Assembly (NCBI RefSeq): GCF_021654775.1
Contig: NZ_AP025343.1
Coordinates: 1,889,501-1,953,500 of the forward strand
Direction of reading: 5' to 3'
Source of the DNA: Paenibacillus azoreducens
GTDB lineage: Bacteria; Bacillota; Bacilli; Paenibacillales; Paenibacillaceae
Length of the DNA stretch: 64,000 nucleotides
The notes below the pieces were generated by a model. It did not search any database and was not told the DNA's origin. It saw nothing but the letters and a program-made list of their open reading frames with translations. The position numbers and the translations under genes were made by a program. Below are positions 37,742 to 49,414 of the stretch, piece by piece; positions within the stretch are counted from its first letter, which is position 1; the number at the start of each line of letters is the position of its first letter.

Positions 37742-39043
37742 ATGAGCAGTATGTCTGGAATGCGTAAAGAAGAGGCTTCCCGCACCGCGTTTGAAGAAGC
37801 CAAGCATTATCTTCCCGGCGGGGTGAACAGCCCGGTACGGGCTTTTAAATCGGTTGGCCTGACGCCAATCTATGTGGACCATGCCAAAGGCTCGCAGATA
37901 TATGATATCGACGGCAACAGCTTCATCGATTATGTTTGCTCTTGGGGTCCCCTCATTATGGGACATGCTCATCCCGAAGTCATTGCAGCCATTCAGGAAA
38001 CCGCATCGAAAGGCACGAGCTTCGGAGCTCCGACTTTGATCGAAACCGAGATGGCCAAGCTGGTCTGCGAACGCGTGCCTTCGATCGACGTGGTACGGAT
38101 GGTCAACTCGGGCACGGAGGCGACGATGAGCGCGATCCGTCTTGCGCGCGGATTTACGGGACGCGGCAAGATCGTGAAATTCGAAGGCTCGTACCACGGC
38201 CACGCGGACAGTCTGCTGATCAAAGCGGGTTCCGGCGTAGCGACGCTTGGCCTGCCCGACAGTCCTGGCGTACCGGAAAGCGTGGCAACGAATACCATTA
38301 CCGTGCCTTACAACGATCTGGAATCGGTTAAAATGGCTTTTGAACGTTTCGGGGAAGAGATTGCCTGCGTTATCGTTGAGCCGATCGCCGGCAACATGGG
38401 GGTAGTGCCCCCGCTTCCGGGCTTCCTGCAAGGCCTGCGCGACATTACGACGCGTTACGGCAGCCTGCTGATCTTCGACGAAGTGATGACAGGTTTCCGC
38501 GTGAATATCCACTCTGCGCAAGGACTGTTTGGCGTCACACCTGACCTGACCTGTCTAGGTAAGGTGATCGGTGGGGGGCTTCCTGTCGGCGCTTATGGCG
38601 GCAAACGGGAAATCATGGAGCAAGTAGCTCCGTCCGGACCGATTTATCAAGCGGGAACGCTTAGCGGAAATCCGCTGGCCATGGTTGCCGGTTACACGAC
38701 GCTTAAGCTGCTGACTCCAGCGGTTTACGACCAGCTTGAAGAACGTGCAGCGCGACTTGCTGCCGGATTCGAGAAAAATGCCAAGGAACTTGGAATTCCC
38801 ATGACGTTGAACCGGGTCGGCTCCATGGTATGCCCGTTTTTCACCGAAGGTCCTGTCGTGAACTACGATACGGCCAAAGCAAGCGACTTGCAGCGTTTCA
38901 TCAAATATTTTGCTAACCTGGTCGAAGAGGGCGTCAGCGTCGCTCCTTCCCAGTTCGAGGGCATGTTCGTATCGGCTGCGCACAGCATCCGGGATATCGA
39001 TGCGACCATTGAAGCCAATTACAATGCCCTGAAAAAGCTGTGA
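37742..39043 (+). CDS. hemL: Glutamate-1-semialdehyde 2,1-aminomutase
   Basis: 433 residues, class III aminotransferase fold. PLP lysine in [33 protein letters not shown] and FDEVMTGFR are intact. Makes ALA from the HemA product. Start at 37742 behind GGGAGTG; the upstream frame overlaps the hemB end. Its TGA overlaps the ATG of the next gene. Confidence 0.97.
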   Translation: MSSMSGMRKEEASRTAFEEAKHYLPGGVNSPVRAFKSVGLTPIYVDHAKGSQIYDIDGNSFIDYVCSWGPLIMGHAHPEVIAAIQETASKGTSFGAPTLIETEMAKLVCERVPSIDVVRMVNSGTEATMSAIRLARGFTGRGKIVKFEGSYHGHADSLLIKAGSGVATLGLPDSPGVPESVATNTITVPYNDLESVKMAFERFGEEIACVIVEPIAGNMGVVPPLPGFLQGLRDITTRYGSLLIFDEVMTGFRVNIHSAQGLFGVTPDLTCLGKVIGGGLPVGAYGGKREIMEQVAPSGPIYQAGTLSGNPLAMVAGYTTLKLLTPAVYDQLEERAARLAAGFEKNAKELGIPMTLNRVGSMVCPFFTEGPVVNYDTAKASDLQRFIKYFANLVEEGVSVAPSQFEGMFVSAAHSIRDIDATIEANYNALKKL

Positions 39044-39942
39044 TGACCTGGACGCGCCGCGGACAGTGGCTAGAGTTGACCCCAGGGAAAGGTTTAACGG
39101 GCGCCAAAGACCGGGATCAGGCTGCGGCAGCATGGTTGCTCGATACATTAGGGATGCCGGATAAGCTGCTTAAACAGCTTCAGGCGAACAAAGGATTAGA
39201 ATGGAAAGGGGACCGGCTGCGGCTGGCCCTCTTTCCCGTTCAGCCGGTCGGGATCGATCCGGTGTGGCGTGAACTGCCCGTATTGTTCGAAGATGATTTT
39301 TGCCTGGTGGTCCATAAGCCCTCCGGCATGAACATTCATCCCGATGGACGAAAAGGTGAAACGGAACCTACGCTCGATCATGTCGTTGCCGCGCATTATC
39401 AAATGCAGGGCGAGGACATCGCAGTTAGGCATATTCACAGACTGGACCAGTTTACGTCGGGGCCCGTTTTGTATGCCAAAAACGATTGGGCCCAGCTGAA
39501 ACTGGATGAGGATATGCGACATAAACGCATTGCCCGAAGTTATGTGGCATTTGCGCAAGGCAGGGTGTCGTCCGAACTTAGGGTGATTGATCTGCCTATC
39601 GGCAAAGACCGCCATCACAAGCAGCGAAGACGTGTTTCGCCGACTGGGCAAACGGCGGTAACGCATGTGCGCGTTGACGAGGTATTTAAGCAAGCTACCT
39701 TGGTGCGTCTGGAGCTGGAGACGGGGCGTACGCATCAAATTCGCGTCCATCTCAGTCATTTGGGGCATCCGCTGTTGGGCGACGCGCTTTATGGCGGCAG
39801 TACGGCGTTGATTAACCGGCAGGCGCTGCATGGGGAGAAGCTTGCTTTTACCCACCCGTTTACCGGGGAACGGATCGAAATCACGGACCCTTGGCCAAAC
39901 GATATGCAGCATCTTTATGCAAAGCTGAGCATGAGGCATTGA
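39043..39942 (+). CDS. RluA-family pseudouridine synthase
   Basis: About 299 residues. Catalytic aspartate in HIHRLDQFTSGPVLYAK (the family HRLD block); ETGRTHQIRVHLSHLGHPLLGD is the second signature. Isomerises a uridine in rRNA or tRNA; the exact target cannot be told. The start overlaps the hemL stop (TGATG), so it is the last cistron of the hem operon. The N-terminal S4-like region is weak. Confidence 0.9.
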   Translation: MTWTRRGQWLELTPGKGLTGAKDRDQAAAAWLLDTLGMPDKLLKQLQANKGLEWKGDRLRLALFPVQPVGIDPVWRELPVLFEDDFCLVVHKPSGMNIHPDGRKGETEPTLDHVVAAHYQMQGEDIAVRHIHRLDQFTSGPVLYAKNDWAQLKLDEDMRHKRIARSYVAFAQGRVSSELRVIDLPIGKDRHHKQRRRVSPTGQTAVTHVRVDEVFKQATLVRLELETGRTHQIRVHLSHLGHPLLGDALYGGSTALINRQALHGEKLAFTHPFTGERIEITDPWPNDMQHLYAKLSMRH

Positions 39943-40158
39943 GCTTGAATATAGCATGAAAGCGAATAGTAACTTACAGAAGTCATAACAGACAACCGTA
40001 TATAGCAAGAAAATTATTGGCGCAAACCGCCAGGGCAGGCGCAAAACTGGAATGCCCACCTATTTGGAGCATATAGATAAAATGAGTAACGCTTTTTGGG
40101 CTTATGACATTGAAGCGGCCCTCATGGTTAGAAATATGCCGAAAGGAGGACATGATCT

Positions 40159-41478
40159 GTGTTTGACCAGTCCTACGGTTTGCGTTTTGATATTTATGAA
40201 CGGATTCATTTAACGGAAGAAGTGCCGGGAATCGCGGAATTGGAAGAAATTGAACTGCTGCCTCATATTCAGGTCATTAGTCAGGATGAGCAGGTCGCAC
40301 TCCGCGGCCATTTGCTTTTAACCGGCCTGTATCAAGGCGACGGAGAGGATGACGGCTCGCAGCAATTGGAACATTTTATCCCTGTTGAAATTACCGTGCC
40401 GGCTAACCGGGTGTCTTCGCTGGACGATATTGCCGTTGAGATCGAAAATTTCGATGTGGATCTCTTATCCAAAAGAAGTCTGAATATTACGGGGGTCCTC
40501 TCGCTGCGCGGGATCGAAACCGGGGCAAATGATTCTTCCGCTGCATGGAATGCCGATGAATTTACGGTTGTACATGCGTCCGATGACCCGCCGGTGGCGT
40601 CCGTGCAGGCTTCTTTTGTGGAAGAAGAGGAGGAAAGCGCGGATGAGGCGGAGATCAGGGAAACATTTGATCAAGCCGAGTCGGACGGCGGTGAAACGGC
40701 GGCTATCGCGGCGGCAAGTTTCGCTAGTCCTGAATTTTATGAAACTCCCAGCATTTCCGAAATCGAGGCGCAGCCCGAACAAGCCTTTGAACCGCCTTCA
40801 GTGCAGCGGAACACGGATGAGCCGCCGCAGGCTGAAGAAGAATCCATACCTGCCGCGGTATATACGGACAAGGAATCCGAGGAACGCAGCGGGCATAAAA
40901 AAGAACCCGTCAGCGTTTGGCATTTTGAGCATGAAGAGGAAGCGGAACTGCTATATCCGGAGAAAACGGCCATTCAGGCTGAAGAGAAGTCGGAGAGTGA
41001 GATTCATCTAGCTTCCGTAGAGCAAGAACAACTCTCGGAACCGACGTTTCCGTTCAGCGCCTTCCAGCATGAATCGGTACCGCAGGAAGAAACTCAGGAT
41101 GAGCGGGAAATGAGGGTTGCCCTCGGCAGCAAAAAGGAAAGGAAAGAAAGCGAGAAGGACGCCATTGGTTTTTCCTCGCTCCTCTCTTCAAGCCGCTCCC
41201 TGAAAGAACAGGAGCAGCAGGCGCTGCCGGAAGAGGCCCCGAAAGAGGAAGCTGAACGCGAATCGGCGGGAAATGACGATATTCAGTGGCAAAACCTGTT
41301 TCTTGGAAGCAATTCCGAAAAAAATCAATTCCGCAAGGTACGACTGTGCATCGTGCAGCGCGAGGAAACGCTTGAAACGATTGCGAGCCGCTATCAGATT
41401 ACCGCCCGCGAGATACTGCTGTATAACCGTTTGGCGGAGCAGACTGTTGAGGAAGGACAGATCTTGTACATTCCGTAA
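40159..41478 (+). CDS. SpoVID-like spore coat morphogenetic protein with LysM
   Basis: 439 residues from a GTG nine bases after AAAGGAGG. N-terminal beta-rich domain (about 1-130, LRFDIYERIHLTEEVPGIAELEEIELLPHI in outline), a very acidic Glu/Ser-rich linker (about 165-390), and one C-terminal LysM domain (about 393-439, CIVQREETLETIASRYQIT). The layout and its place between hemL and valS match Bacillus SpoVID, which brings the coat to the forespore surface. Confidence 0.82.
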   Translation: MFDQSYGLRFDIYERIHLTEEVPGIAELEEIELLPHIQVISQDEQVALRGHLLLTGLYQGDGEDDGSQQLEHFIPVEITVPANRVSSLDDIAVEIENFDVDLLSKRSLNITGVLSLRGIETGANDSSAAWNADEFTVVHASDDPPVASVQASFVEEEEESADEAEIRETFDQAESDGGETAAIAAASFASPEFYETPSISEIEAQPEQAFEPPSVQRNTDEPPQAEEESIPAAVYTDKESEERSGHKKEPVSVWHFEHEEEAELLYPEKTAIQAEEKSESEIHLASVEQEQLSEPTFPFSAFQHESVPQEETQDEREMRVALGSKKERKESEKDAIGFSSLLSSSRSLKEQEQQALPEEAPKEEAERESAGNDDIQWQNLFLGSNSEKNQFRKVRLCIVQREETLETIASRYQITAREILLYNRLAEQTVEEGQILYIP

Positions 41479-41554
41479 TACACTGATTGCAAGGAGAGCG
41501 CTGGTGCCAGTATCGGAACCGGCGCCCTTTTTTTGTGCCAATCGAAAAAAAGGT

Positions 41555-41757
41555 TTGGGGTCCCCGCAAAGTAATCGGAATAAGCTTCGAAGGCTGCACG
41601 TCACTTTGTGGGGTTGTTAAAAAGGTTTGTGGTCCCCGCAAAGTAATCGGAATGAGCTTCGAAGGCTATACGTCACTCAGCACTTTTGCTTCGCAAAAGC
41701 CCTCCTCTGCAAGAGGCGTCGTACTTCCTTCCGATACTCTTTGTGGAGTTATTTTGG
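41555..41757 (+). repeat. R2 repeat, two copies in tandem
   Basis: A simple copy (41555-41618, GGGGTCCCCGCAAAGTAATC ... CACTTTGTGGGGTT) is followed after about 10 bp by an expanded copy (41628-41757) with a CTTTTGCTTCGCAAAAG hairpin and the TTCCGATACTCTTTGTGGAG closing arm. Confidence 0.8.
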
Positions 41758-41884
41758 CTGGTATCCCGGAACCACGGTTTAAGATTGGCGCATATGTTAA
41801 TAATAAATTCCAAAGAGCGGCTAGGGCCGCGAAGCTTAAGCCCTATGTTGACTAAAGCCTTGAACCAAGTTATGATGTTTATAT

Positions 41885-42203
41885 ATTTTGTCAAGAACGA
41901 TGATCGGGAATAGTAGGATGACATGCCCTTCAGAGAGTGGAATTGCTGCGCTGTGAGATTCCGCAGGATGCTGTTTCAACCGAAGTCGCCCGGGAGTTGT
42001 CTGCTTGATCCCGTTTTACGGCGGGTTAGAGCTGGCCGGCTGCAGCCGTTATCTGCATGAAGTGTCGCGTACAATTAAGGTCACTGCCCCAGAAGGGCAG
42101 CTTGCCGCTTGCTACCCAAGCGTATTTGCCCTGTTATAACGCGAAACAAAGGTGGTACCGCGAAAGAACAGCCTTTCGTCCTTTGAGGACGAAAGGCTTT
42201 TTT
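41885..42203 (+). promoter_or_regulatory. T-box riboswitch of valS
   Basis: Leader with Stem I landmarks (AGAGAG near 41932, GTGAGA near 41953), specifier loop CGAAGTCGCC giving a GTC valine codon at 41985-41987, and the T-box AAAGGTGGTACCGCG at 42148-42162. A terminator (42171-42203, GCCTTTCGTCC/GGACGAAAGGC plus T tract) follows. Uncharged tRNA-Val would stabilise the antiterminator and allow valS expression. Confidence 0.93.
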
Positions 42204-42268
42204 GTCTTTGACCAAGGTTTTTTGTCAAACCCTGAAAAAAGATGATTTTGTAATGGAGGAGTGCAAGT

Positions 42269-44935
42269 ATGACGGAACAGGACAACAAATTAACGACGGA
42301 GATGCCAACGACATATGATCCGAAGGCGGCCGAAGAGAAATGGTACAAATACTGGATCGACGGCGAGTTTTTCAAGGCGGGACAGCGTAAGGACGCGGAG
42401 CCTTACACGATCGTTATCCCGCCGCCGAACGTAACGGGAATGCTGCACATCGGGCATGCGCTCGATTTTACGCTGCAGGATATCCTGATCCGCACCAAGC
42501 GGATGCAAGGGTACGATGCGTTATGGCTTCCGGGTTCGGACCATGCGGGCATCGCCACGCAAACGAAAGTGGAGCAGAAGCTTCGTGAAGAAGGGATCTC
42601 CCGCTATGACCTGGGCCGCGAGAAGTTCGTGGATAAGGTATGGGAGTGGAAGGAGAAATACGCGGAAACCATTCATGATCAATGGGCGAAAATGGGCTTT
42701 TCTCTCGATTATTCGCGAGAACGGTTTACGCTGGATGAAGGGCTGTCCAAGGCGGTGCGCGAAGTTTTTGTTAAGCTGCACCAAAAAGGGCTCATCTACC
42801 GCGGCAAACGTATTATCAACTGGGATCCGGCTGCCCGTACGGCGTTGTCCGATATCGAGGTTGAATACAAAGAAGTTCAAGGACATCTGTATCATCTCTC
42901 CTATCCGCTGAAGGATGGTAGCGGACATATCACGGTTGCGACCACACGTCCGGAAACGATGCTGGGCGATACCGCGGTTGCCGTTCACCCGAAAGACGAA
43001 CGCTATAAAGATATGATCGGAAAAATGCTCGTGCTGCCGATTGTTGGGCGCGAAATTCCGATTATTGCCGACGAATACGTCGACAAAGAATTCGGAAGCG
43101 GGGCTGTGAAGATTACGCCTGCGCATGATCCGAACGACTTTGAGGTAGGACTGCGCCATGATCTCCCGCAAATTACCGTGATGGATGAGACCGGCACGAT
43201 GAATGAGCATGCTGGCAAATACGAGGGGCTCGACCGCAGCGATTGCCGCAAGCAAATTGTTAAGGACCTGAAGGAGCAAGGCGTTCTGATTCGGATTGAA
43301 GACCATCTGCACCAGGTGGGACACAGCGAGCGCACAGGCGCAGTTGTAGAACCTTATCTGTCCACGCAGTGGTTCGTCAAAATGCAGCCGCTGGCTGAAG
43401 CAGCGATTGCCGCTCAGAAAGCGGGCAAAGGCGTCAACTTCGTGCCTGAACGCTTCGAAAAAACGTATTTGAATTGGATCGAAAACGTACGCGACTGGTG
43501 TATTTCCCGTCAGCTCTGGTGGGGACACCGCATTCCGGCATGGTATTGCGAATCCTGCGGGGAGATTCATGTTGCCCAAGATGAGGTAACGAAATGCTCC
43601 AAATGCGGTTCGGCCGAACTTCATCAGGACGAAGACGTGCTGGATACATGGTTCAGCTCCGGATTGTGGCCGTTCTCGACGCTTGGCTGGCCTGACCAAA
43701 CCGAAGATTTGAAACGTTATTATCCGACGGATGTGCTTGTGACCGGATATGACATCATTTATTTCTGGGTTGCGCGGATGATTTTTACCGCTCTTGAGTT
43801 TACCGGGGAAATTCCATTCAAGGATGTTCTGATGCATGGCTTGGTACGCGATCCGGAAGGCAAAAAGATGTCGAAGTCGCTTGGCAACGGGGTCGATCCG
43901 CTCGATGTTATCGAGAAATACGGTGCGGACGCGATGCGCTATATGATTTCAACCAGCAGCACGCCCGGGCAGGATCTGCGTTTCCGCTGGGAGCGGGTAG
44001 AGCAGGCCCGGAATTTTGCTAACAAAATTTGGAATGCTTCGCGTTTTGCGCTCATGAATCTCGAAGGATTCGCATATGACGACATTGACATAAGCGGTGA
44101 ACTGAGCACGGCTGACCGCTGGATTCTGCACCGACTGAACGAAACTTCCCGCGACATTACGCGTCTAATAGATGCCTATGAATTTGGGGAAACCGGTCGT
44201 TTGCTTTATAACTTCATCTGGGATGATCTTTGCGACTGGTATATCGAGTTTTCAAAACTGTCGCTGTACGGGGAAGACGAAGCGGCGAAGAAAACGACGA
44301 AATCGGTACTTGCTTATGTGCTTGACCGCACACTGCGCATGATCCATCCGTTTATGCCGTTTATCTCCGAGGAGATTTGGCAGCATCTTCCGCATCAGGG
44401 CGAGACGATCACGCTGGCCGCTTGGCCTACGTATGATCCGGCTCTTGAAAATGCCGACGCTGCGCGCGAAATGTCCTTGCTCATGGATATGATCCGCGCC
44501 GTACGCAACATTCGGGCCGAAGTGAACGTACCAATGAGCAAAAAGGTCGAACTTATGCTCAGCGCCGGGGATGATCAGGTACTGCAAATCGTGAACCGCA
44601 ATGAAATTTACGTTCAGCGCTTCTGCAACACGTCGAGCTTTGTTGCTGGAGTTGCACTTGAGGCACCGGATAAAGCGATGACTGCGGTCGTAACCGGAGC
44701 CGAGCTTTATTTGCCGCTTGCGGGGCTGATCGATATCGACCAGGAAATTGCCCGTCTTGAAAAGGAGCTCGCGCACCTGACCAGCGAAGTGGAGCGCGTT
44801 GAGAAGAAACTCGGTAACCAAGGCTTCGTGTCCAAAGCGCCTGCGAAGGTCATCGAAGAAGAAAAAGCCAAGATGGCCGATTACTCCGAAAAACGGAGCA
44901 AGGTGATAGCGCGGATCGAAGAGCTGAAGGGCTGA
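42269..44935 (+). CDS. valS: Valyl-tRNA synthetase
   Basis: 888 residues, class I synthetase. HIGH motif as [13 protein letters not shown] (near 48-60), KMSKS as [13 protein letters not shown] (near 532), a large editing domain between, the anticodon-binding domain, and a C-terminal coiled coil from about residue 820. GGAGGAG ribosome site. Controlled by the T-box directly upstream. Confidence 0.97.
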   Translation: MTEQDNKLTTEMPTTYDPKAAEEKWYKYWIDGEFFKAGQRKDAEPYTIVIPPPNVTGMLHIGHALDFTLQDILIRTKRMQGYDALWLPGSDHAGIATQTKVEQKLREEGISRYDLGREKFVDKVWEWKEKYAETIHDQWAKMGFSLDYSRERFTLDEGLSKAVREVFVKLHQKGLIYRGKRIINWDPAARTALSDIEVEYKEVQGHLYHLSYPLKDGSGHITVATTRPETMLGDTAVAVHPKDERYKDMIGKMLVLPIVGREIPIIADEYVDKEFGSGAVKITPAHDPNDFEVGLRHDLPQITVMDETGTMNEHAGKYEGLDRSDCRKQIVKDLKEQGVLIRIEDHLHQVGHSERTGAVVEPYLSTQWFVKMQPLAEAAIAAQKAGKGVNFVPERFEKTYLNWIENVRDWCISRQLWWGHRIPAWYCESCGEIHVAQDEVTKCSKCGSAELHQDEDVLDTWFSSGLWPFSTLGWPDQTEDLKRYYPTDVLVTGYDIIYFWVARMIFTALEFTGEIPFKDVLMHGLVRDPEGKKMSKSLGNGVDPLDVIEKYGADAMRYMISTSSTPGQDLRFRWERVEQARNFANKIWNASRFALMNLEGFAYDDIDISGELSTADRWILHRLNETSRDITRLIDAYEFGETGRLLYNFIWDDLCDWYIEFSKLSLYGEDEAAKKTTKSVLAYVLDRTLRMIHPFMPFISEEIWQHLPHQGETITLAAWPTYDPALENADAAREMSLLMDMIRAVRNIRAEVNVPMSKKVELMLSAGDDQVLQIVNRNEIYVQRFCNTSSFVAGVALEAPDKAMTAVVTGAELYLPLAGLIDIDQEIARLEKELAHLTSEVERVEKKLGNQGFVSKAPAKVIEEEKAKMADYSEKRSKVIARIEELKG

Positions 44936-44972
44936 AATTGAGCAGTTACGATTGACCGGGGAGCTTGCAATA

Positions 44973-45074
44973 AGGCGCGATCAAAAAAATAATAGACCAT
45001 TCGATTTGCCTGAATCTTGCAATGACGAGTATTTTTCGTGCAAATCTGATTCACAATTTTTTTTGATCGCGCCT
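44973..45074. repeat. Long inverted repeat between valS and folC
   Basis: AGGCGCGATCAAAAAAA at 44973-44989 pairs perfectly with TTTTTTTGATCGCGCCT at 45058-45074, a 17-bp stem enclosing about 68 bp. The loop holds two partly complementary pieces (GAATCTTGCA and TGCAAATCTGATTC) and an ACGA/TCGT mini-stem. It probably also terminates valS transcripts. Confidence 0.7.
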
Positions 45075-45109
45075 ACCTGGACCAAATATATTCAGAAGGT
45101 GAATGGGAA

Positions 45110-46480
45110 ATGGGAGATCAATTTGAAGCTTCTGCGCATCTGCACACCTATACGGAAGCTGCAGACTGGATTAACGGGCTGATTCCTTTCGGAATCCGCC
45201 CCGGCATGTCAAGAATTGAAAAAATGATGGAAATGCTGGGAAATCCACACCAGCGGCTGAAATTCATTCATGTGGCGGGGACGAACGGCAAAGGTTCGAC
45301 CTGCGCGTTCCTGACACGGGTCCTGCTGCAAAACGGTTATACGGTGGGAACGTTCACTTCCCCCTACATCACCAAATTCACGAACCGGTTTCAATATAAC
45401 GGCGAGGATATTCCCGAGGAGACCTTGCTTGCTCTTACGAACCGCCTTTACCCGATTGTGCAGGCTATTTCAGCGACCGAGCTCGGATCCCCGACGATGT
45501 TCGAAGTTTCGACGGCGCTCGCGATTCTTTATTTTGCTGAGGAATGCGTGCCGGATATTGTCGTATGGGAGACGGGGCTTGGGGGAAGGCTGGATGTAAC
45601 CAATATTGTATATCCAGTGGTCTCGGTCATTACCAATGTAGGTATGGACCATACCGACATTCTTGGCGATACCGTAGAACAAATTGCTTTTGAGAAGGCG
45701 GGGATCATCAAACCAGGTGTGCCTGTGGTAAGCTGCGTTCAGCAGCCTGAAGCAGTTGAAGTTCTGCGGAAAAAAGCGGAGGAATGCCGTTCGACCCTGT
45801 ATTTGGCAGGAGAAACATTCAATTATGAATATACGGGCGAGCAAGGTTCATATCAATCCTTCCATTTTACCGGACCCTTCCGTGAGTATGATATTGAGAT
45901 CAGCATGAAAGGGGAGCATCAAATCGCCAATGCATCCGGGGCCCTGATGGCTCTGGAGGTTTTGCGCCAGTACATGGCTTTTGTCATGGAAGAAGAAGAT
46001 ATTTTGAAAGGATTCCGTGAAACGGCATGGGCCGGACGGATGGAGGAAATATCCGGTCCGCCGCGCATCGTGCTGGATGGAGCCCATAATCCGGAGGGCG
46101 CGGAATCCTTGCGGAAAAGCATTGAACGGCATTATCCGCATAAACACTTAAATTTGATGATGGGAATGCTGTCGAATAAGCATCATGAATCCTATTTGAA
46201 GCATATACTTCCTATAGTGGATACGCTTATCCTGACCGAGCCGGACTTCCGGAGAAAAATGGATGCCGCCGAGCTGCATGAAATTGCGGAGGGGCAGAAG
46301 CATTCCTACGGCAAACCAGGTTTGCAGATCATCGTAGAACCGGATTGGAAAAACGCACTAGAACTACTTAAGTCACGGACAGAAGCGGAGGATTTGGCGG
46401 TGGTATCCGGCACGCTGTATCTAATCTCGGATGTGCGGGCCGCTTTGCTGGGTCAAACCGATTCTGAAAAAGGTTGGTGA
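45110..46480 (+). CDS. folC: Folylpolyglutamate/dihydrofolate synthase
   Basis: 456 residues. Mur-ligase fold: ATP loop [14 protein letters not shown] (near 56-69), Mg-site segment [12 protein letters not shown], and C-terminal [13 protein letters not shown]. Adds glutamates to folates, possibly also making dihydrofolate. Weak ribosome site AGAAGGTG. murC follows with an 8-base gap. Confidence 0.94.
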   Translation: MGDQFEASAHLHTYTEAADWINGLIPFGIRPGMSRIEKMMEMLGNPHQRLKFIHVAGTNGKGSTCAFLTRVLLQNGYTVGTFTSPYITKFTNRFQYNGEDIPEETLLALTNRLYPIVQAISATELGSPTMFEVSTALAILYFAEECVPDIVVWETGLGGRLDVTNIVYPVVSVITNVGMDHTDILGDTVEQIAFEKAGIIKPGVPVVSCVQQPEAVEVLRKKAEECRSTLYLAGETFNYEYTGEQGSYQSFHFTGPFREYDIEISMKGEHQIANASGALMALEVLRQYMAFVMEEEDILKGFRETAWAGRMEEISGPPRIVLDGAHNPEGAESLRKSIERHYPHKHLNLMMGMLSNKHHESYLKHILPIVDTLILTEPDFRRKMDAAELHEIAEGQKHSYGKPGLQIIVEPDWKNALELLKSRTEAEDLAVVSGTLYLISDVRAALLGQTDSEKGW

Positions 46481-46487
46481 AAATCTG

Positions 46488-47849
46488 TTGAATTCTGAAC
46501 ATGTTCATTTTATCGGTATTGGTGGCTACGGGATGAGCGCCATTGCACGGGTTATGCTTGAAATGGGATACAAGGTCACAGGTTCGGATGTGGCTTCCCA
46601 GGAATTAACGGAAAAGTTGGCTGCCAAAGGCGCCAAAATTTATATCGGACATACGGCCGAACAGGTGCATGGAGCGGATTTGGTCGTGTACTCGACAGCT
46701 TTGTCCAAGGATAATGTGGAGCGGGTGGAAGCGGAACACCTTAACATTCCGATTCTGCACCGTTCACAGATGCTGGCAAGATTGTTGAACGAAAGAAAAG
46801 GCGTGGCCGTTGCCGGAGCGCACGGCAAAACGACGACGTCCTCCATGATCGCATTGGTCATGGAGGAATGCGGAGTTGACCCGACGTATATCATCGGCGG
46901 GGAGATTATGAATGTGGGCACGAATGCCAAGGCCGGCAAAGGCGAATTCGTCGTAGCCGAAGCCGATGAAAGCGATGGCTCGTTCTTGCAGTACCATCCT
47001 TGGATCGGCGTTGTGACCAATATCGAAGCCGATCACCTGGAAAATTACGACGGGGATTTTGGAAAACTGAAGAAAGCGTATGTTCAGTTTCTGAATCAGA
47101 TCCGTGAGGATGGAACAGCAGTTGTATGTGCGGATGATGCCAATATCCGCTCGATCATTCCGGGCATTCACTGCCAGGTGGTCACATACGGCATTGAAGC
47201 CGATGCGGAATATACGGCCGATGAAATTGTTCTCGGCGACCGTCATGTCACCTTCACGATGAAGCATAATAATGTTCCCCTCGGAACTGTTGAGCTTCCT
47301 GTGCCGGGACGACATAATGTATCCAATGCGATGGCTACCATCATTTCATGCCTTAAAGCAGGCATTCCGTTTGAGCAAATCGCCAAAGCGATTTCCAAGT
47401 TTCATGGGGCCAAGCGCCGCTTTCAGGTGCTCGGCGAGAAGAACGATATTCTCATTATCGACGACTACGCCCATCATCCGACGGAGATCGAAGCAACGAT
47501 TCAAGCAGCCAAAGCGACGGGCAAACGCATTGTTGCCGTATTCCAGCCGCAGCGGTATACCCGCACTTTCTTCTTGCTGGATGCCTTCAGCCGCGCGTTT
47601 GGCGAAGCGGATGAAGTAATCATCACGGATATCTATTCGCCGACAGGCGAGAAGCAGATCGAGGGCGTAAGTTCTTCCAAGCTGGTAGAGTTGATCGTTA
47701 AGAACAGCAACGCCAGCGCCAGATATCTTCCGACGAAGGAAGATGTGCTGAACGATCTGCAGCAAAAACTCGAGCCGGGTACTTTGGTGATTACGATGGG
47801 AGCCGGGGACATTTGGAAGGTCGGCTACCAACTGGCGAAGGAGCTATAG
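46488..47849 (+). CDS. murC: UDP-N-acetylmuramate-L-alanine ligase
   Basis: 453 residues from a TTG at 46488, behind AAGGTTGGTG; the 19 upstream codons overlap folC and are not MurC-like. Signature [17 protein letters not shown] at the N-terminus, ATP loop [12 protein letters not shown], and [10 protein letters not shown]. Adds L-alanine to UDP-MurNAc in peptidoglycan synthesis. Confidence 0.95.
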   Translation: MNSEHVHFIGIGGYGMSAIARVMLEMGYKVTGSDVASQELTEKLAAKGAKIYIGHTAEQVHGADLVVYSTALSKDNVERVEAEHLNIPILHRSQMLARLLNERKGVAVAGAHGKTTTSSMIALVMEECGVDPTYIIGGEIMNVGTNAKAGKGEFVVAEADESDGSFLQYHPWIGVVTNIEADHLENYDGDFGKLKKAYVQFLNQIREDGTAVVCADDANIRSIIPGIHCQVVTYGIEADAEYTADEIVLGDRHVTFTMKHNNVPLGTVELPVPGRHNVSNAMATIISCLKAGIPFEQIAKAISKFHGAKRRFQVLGEKNDILIIDDYAHHPTEIEATIQAAKATGKRIVAVFQPQRYTRTFFLLDAFSRAFGEADEVIITDIYSPTGEKQIEGVSSSKLVELIVKNSNASARYLPTKEDVLNDLQQKLEPGTLVITMGAGDIWKVGYQLAKEL

Positions 47850-47901
47850 CCCCTGCAGGGGCACGGCTGCTTACATAGGATTGTTTCGCCTTAAAGGATA
47901 G

Positions 47902-47947
47902 GGCTGTTTCATTGTGGGGCTTGGCCGCATAATGAAACAGCCTTTTT
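47902..47947 (+). terminator. Terminator of folC-murC
   Basis: GGCTGTTTCATT ... AATGAAACAGCC, 12-bp stem, followed by TTTTT. Confidence 0.9.
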
Positions 47948-48018
47948 GGTTTTTTTCAGGCGGCATAACTTTGGACAATCTGTCATATATACTCTGTAAT
48001 GAGACATGGGTGAGGTGT

Positions 48019-49293
48019 ATGGCCGTGAATAAAGCGAGAATGACTTTTCGTTTTAATGAGGATAGCGCCCGTCAGGTTGAAGTTGTGCAGGAGGAACATA
48101 AAACCGCTCCGATAATGTCCGATGAGGGAACAAGAGGATTTCAAAGGCTGGAGCATAAGGACAGCTGCTTAGATTCCCGCGGGGACCTTGCACGGGATGG
48201 GGGAAATGATGCCTGGAATCACCGGCATGAGATGCCAAGCGCGATACAGATCCGGTCAGAATCCTCGGATCCGGGCGCTGAGCCTTTGAACCAGGATGTT
48301 ACATTAAACGAGATATTGCCCAAGCAGCAGACAGGCCGGATGGAAGAGGAAAACAGGCGGGAGGACGGGGAAGAGTACTGGCGGTACGACAACGGAGTCT
48401 CGGATCAGGGAGAGCCTTGGCGAAATATTGCGGATATGGTGTATCCGCAGCTTGGAGACGTGACCTACCGTCCGAGACGTCCCGTCTCACTGTGGAAGAT
48501 CATTGGAACCGTCACTGGCGCCGTGGTGACGGGAGCGTTGTTCGGGCTGGTTTTGCTCTCCTTCTTCAAGGACGGCACAGGAGCTTCTTTGTTACCGGTA
48601 AAGCCCGGCGCGGAAAACCCGGCTGCGATCCAGAAGGCAACAGTCGACAAGGCGGCGCCTGTTGCCGTGCAAATCCAGGGACAGTCGTATTATGTGCTTC
48701 AATATGGCGTATTTAGCAGCAAAGAGCGGGTCGCTCAGGCTAAAAAGGAGCTCCAGCAGTACGGTATAGCCGCAGAAAGCGATCCGGATCAGGAAAACAG
48801 GGTGTATGCCGGCATCTCGCCTGACCGCGAGCAGGCCAAACTTCTCAGCAGCCAACTGAAGGCCGCCAGGGGAATGGATCTGTACGTCAGGGAAATTTCG
48901 TTGCCTGCGGCAAACGAATTGAAATTTGGCGGGGAAGCGAAGGTCGTTAACCAATATTTTGCTGTGAGCTCCGAGTTTGTTTCAACGCTTTGCAAACTTT
49001 CCGTCACGCTGCTTGGGCAGGAGAAACCGGCTGCTCTGACTTCGGATCAGACGGCAGCGGTCACCGATCTCCACAGCCGCTGGATGGAAGCGATAAAATC
49101 GCTTCAGACCGGGCTTGGGGCGGATGGGGAGAAGCTTGCCTTGCAGCTTGAGCAAACGATGAACAGCGCAATTTCCGCGGTAACGGAATACAATCGGAAC
49201 GCATCCAAGGGACTGCTGTGGGAAGTTCAATCCAGTATGATGAAATATGTCATGCAGCAAAAAGAATTAATTAGTGTACTGGAAAAAGCATAG
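48019..49293 (+). CDS. spoIIB: SpoIIB-like SPOR-domain membrane protein
   Basis: 424 residues. Cytoplasmic N-terminus (about 160 residues, charged), one membrane segment IGTVTGAVVTGALFGLVLLSFF (about 166-187), a SPOR domain (about 210-285, YYVLQYGVFSSKERVAQAKKELQ) that binds denuded septal peptidoglycan, and a helical C-terminal part. Position right before maf matches Bacillus SpoIIB, which acts in engulfment. ATG 48019 chosen for its AGGTG; a 35-codon upstream extension lacks one. Confidence 0.72.
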   Translation: MAVNKARMTFRFNEDSARQVEVVQEEHKTAPIMSDEGTRGFQRLEHKDSCLDSRGDLARDGGNDAWNHRHEMPSAIQIRSESSDPGAEPLNQDVTLNEILPKQQTGRMEEENRREDGEEYWRYDNGVSDQGEPWRNIADMVYPQLGDVTYRPRRPVSLWKIIGTVTGAVVTGALFGLVLLSFFKDGTGASLLPVKPGAENPAAIQKATVDKAAPVAVQIQGQSYYVLQYGVFSSKERVAQAKKELQQYGIAAESDPDQENRVYAGISPDREQAKLLSSQLKAARGMDLYVREISLPAANELKFGGEAKVVNQYFAVSSEFVSTLCKLSVTLLGQEKPAALTSDQTAAVTDLHSRWMEAIKSLQTGLGADGEKLALQLEQTMNSAISAVTEYNRNASKGLLWEVQSSMMKYVMQQKELISVLEKA

Positions 49294-49414
49294 TATGCCA
49301 AACGCTTCCGGCAAGGAACTGGAAATAGTTCCCCATGCCGGATTTCTGTTTGTATTGATGTCCAAATAAACGTATAATAAATTGGGTGTCAAATTATGGC
49401 GAGGGAAGAGAAGG

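Noticed and set aside
41399..42375. Short frames between the SpoVID-like gene and valS
   Set aside because: They run through R2 repeats and the T-box leader and have no ribosome sites.
42521..43837. 438-codon open frame on the minus strand
   Set aside because: Exactly antisense to valS, whose motifs are unambiguous.
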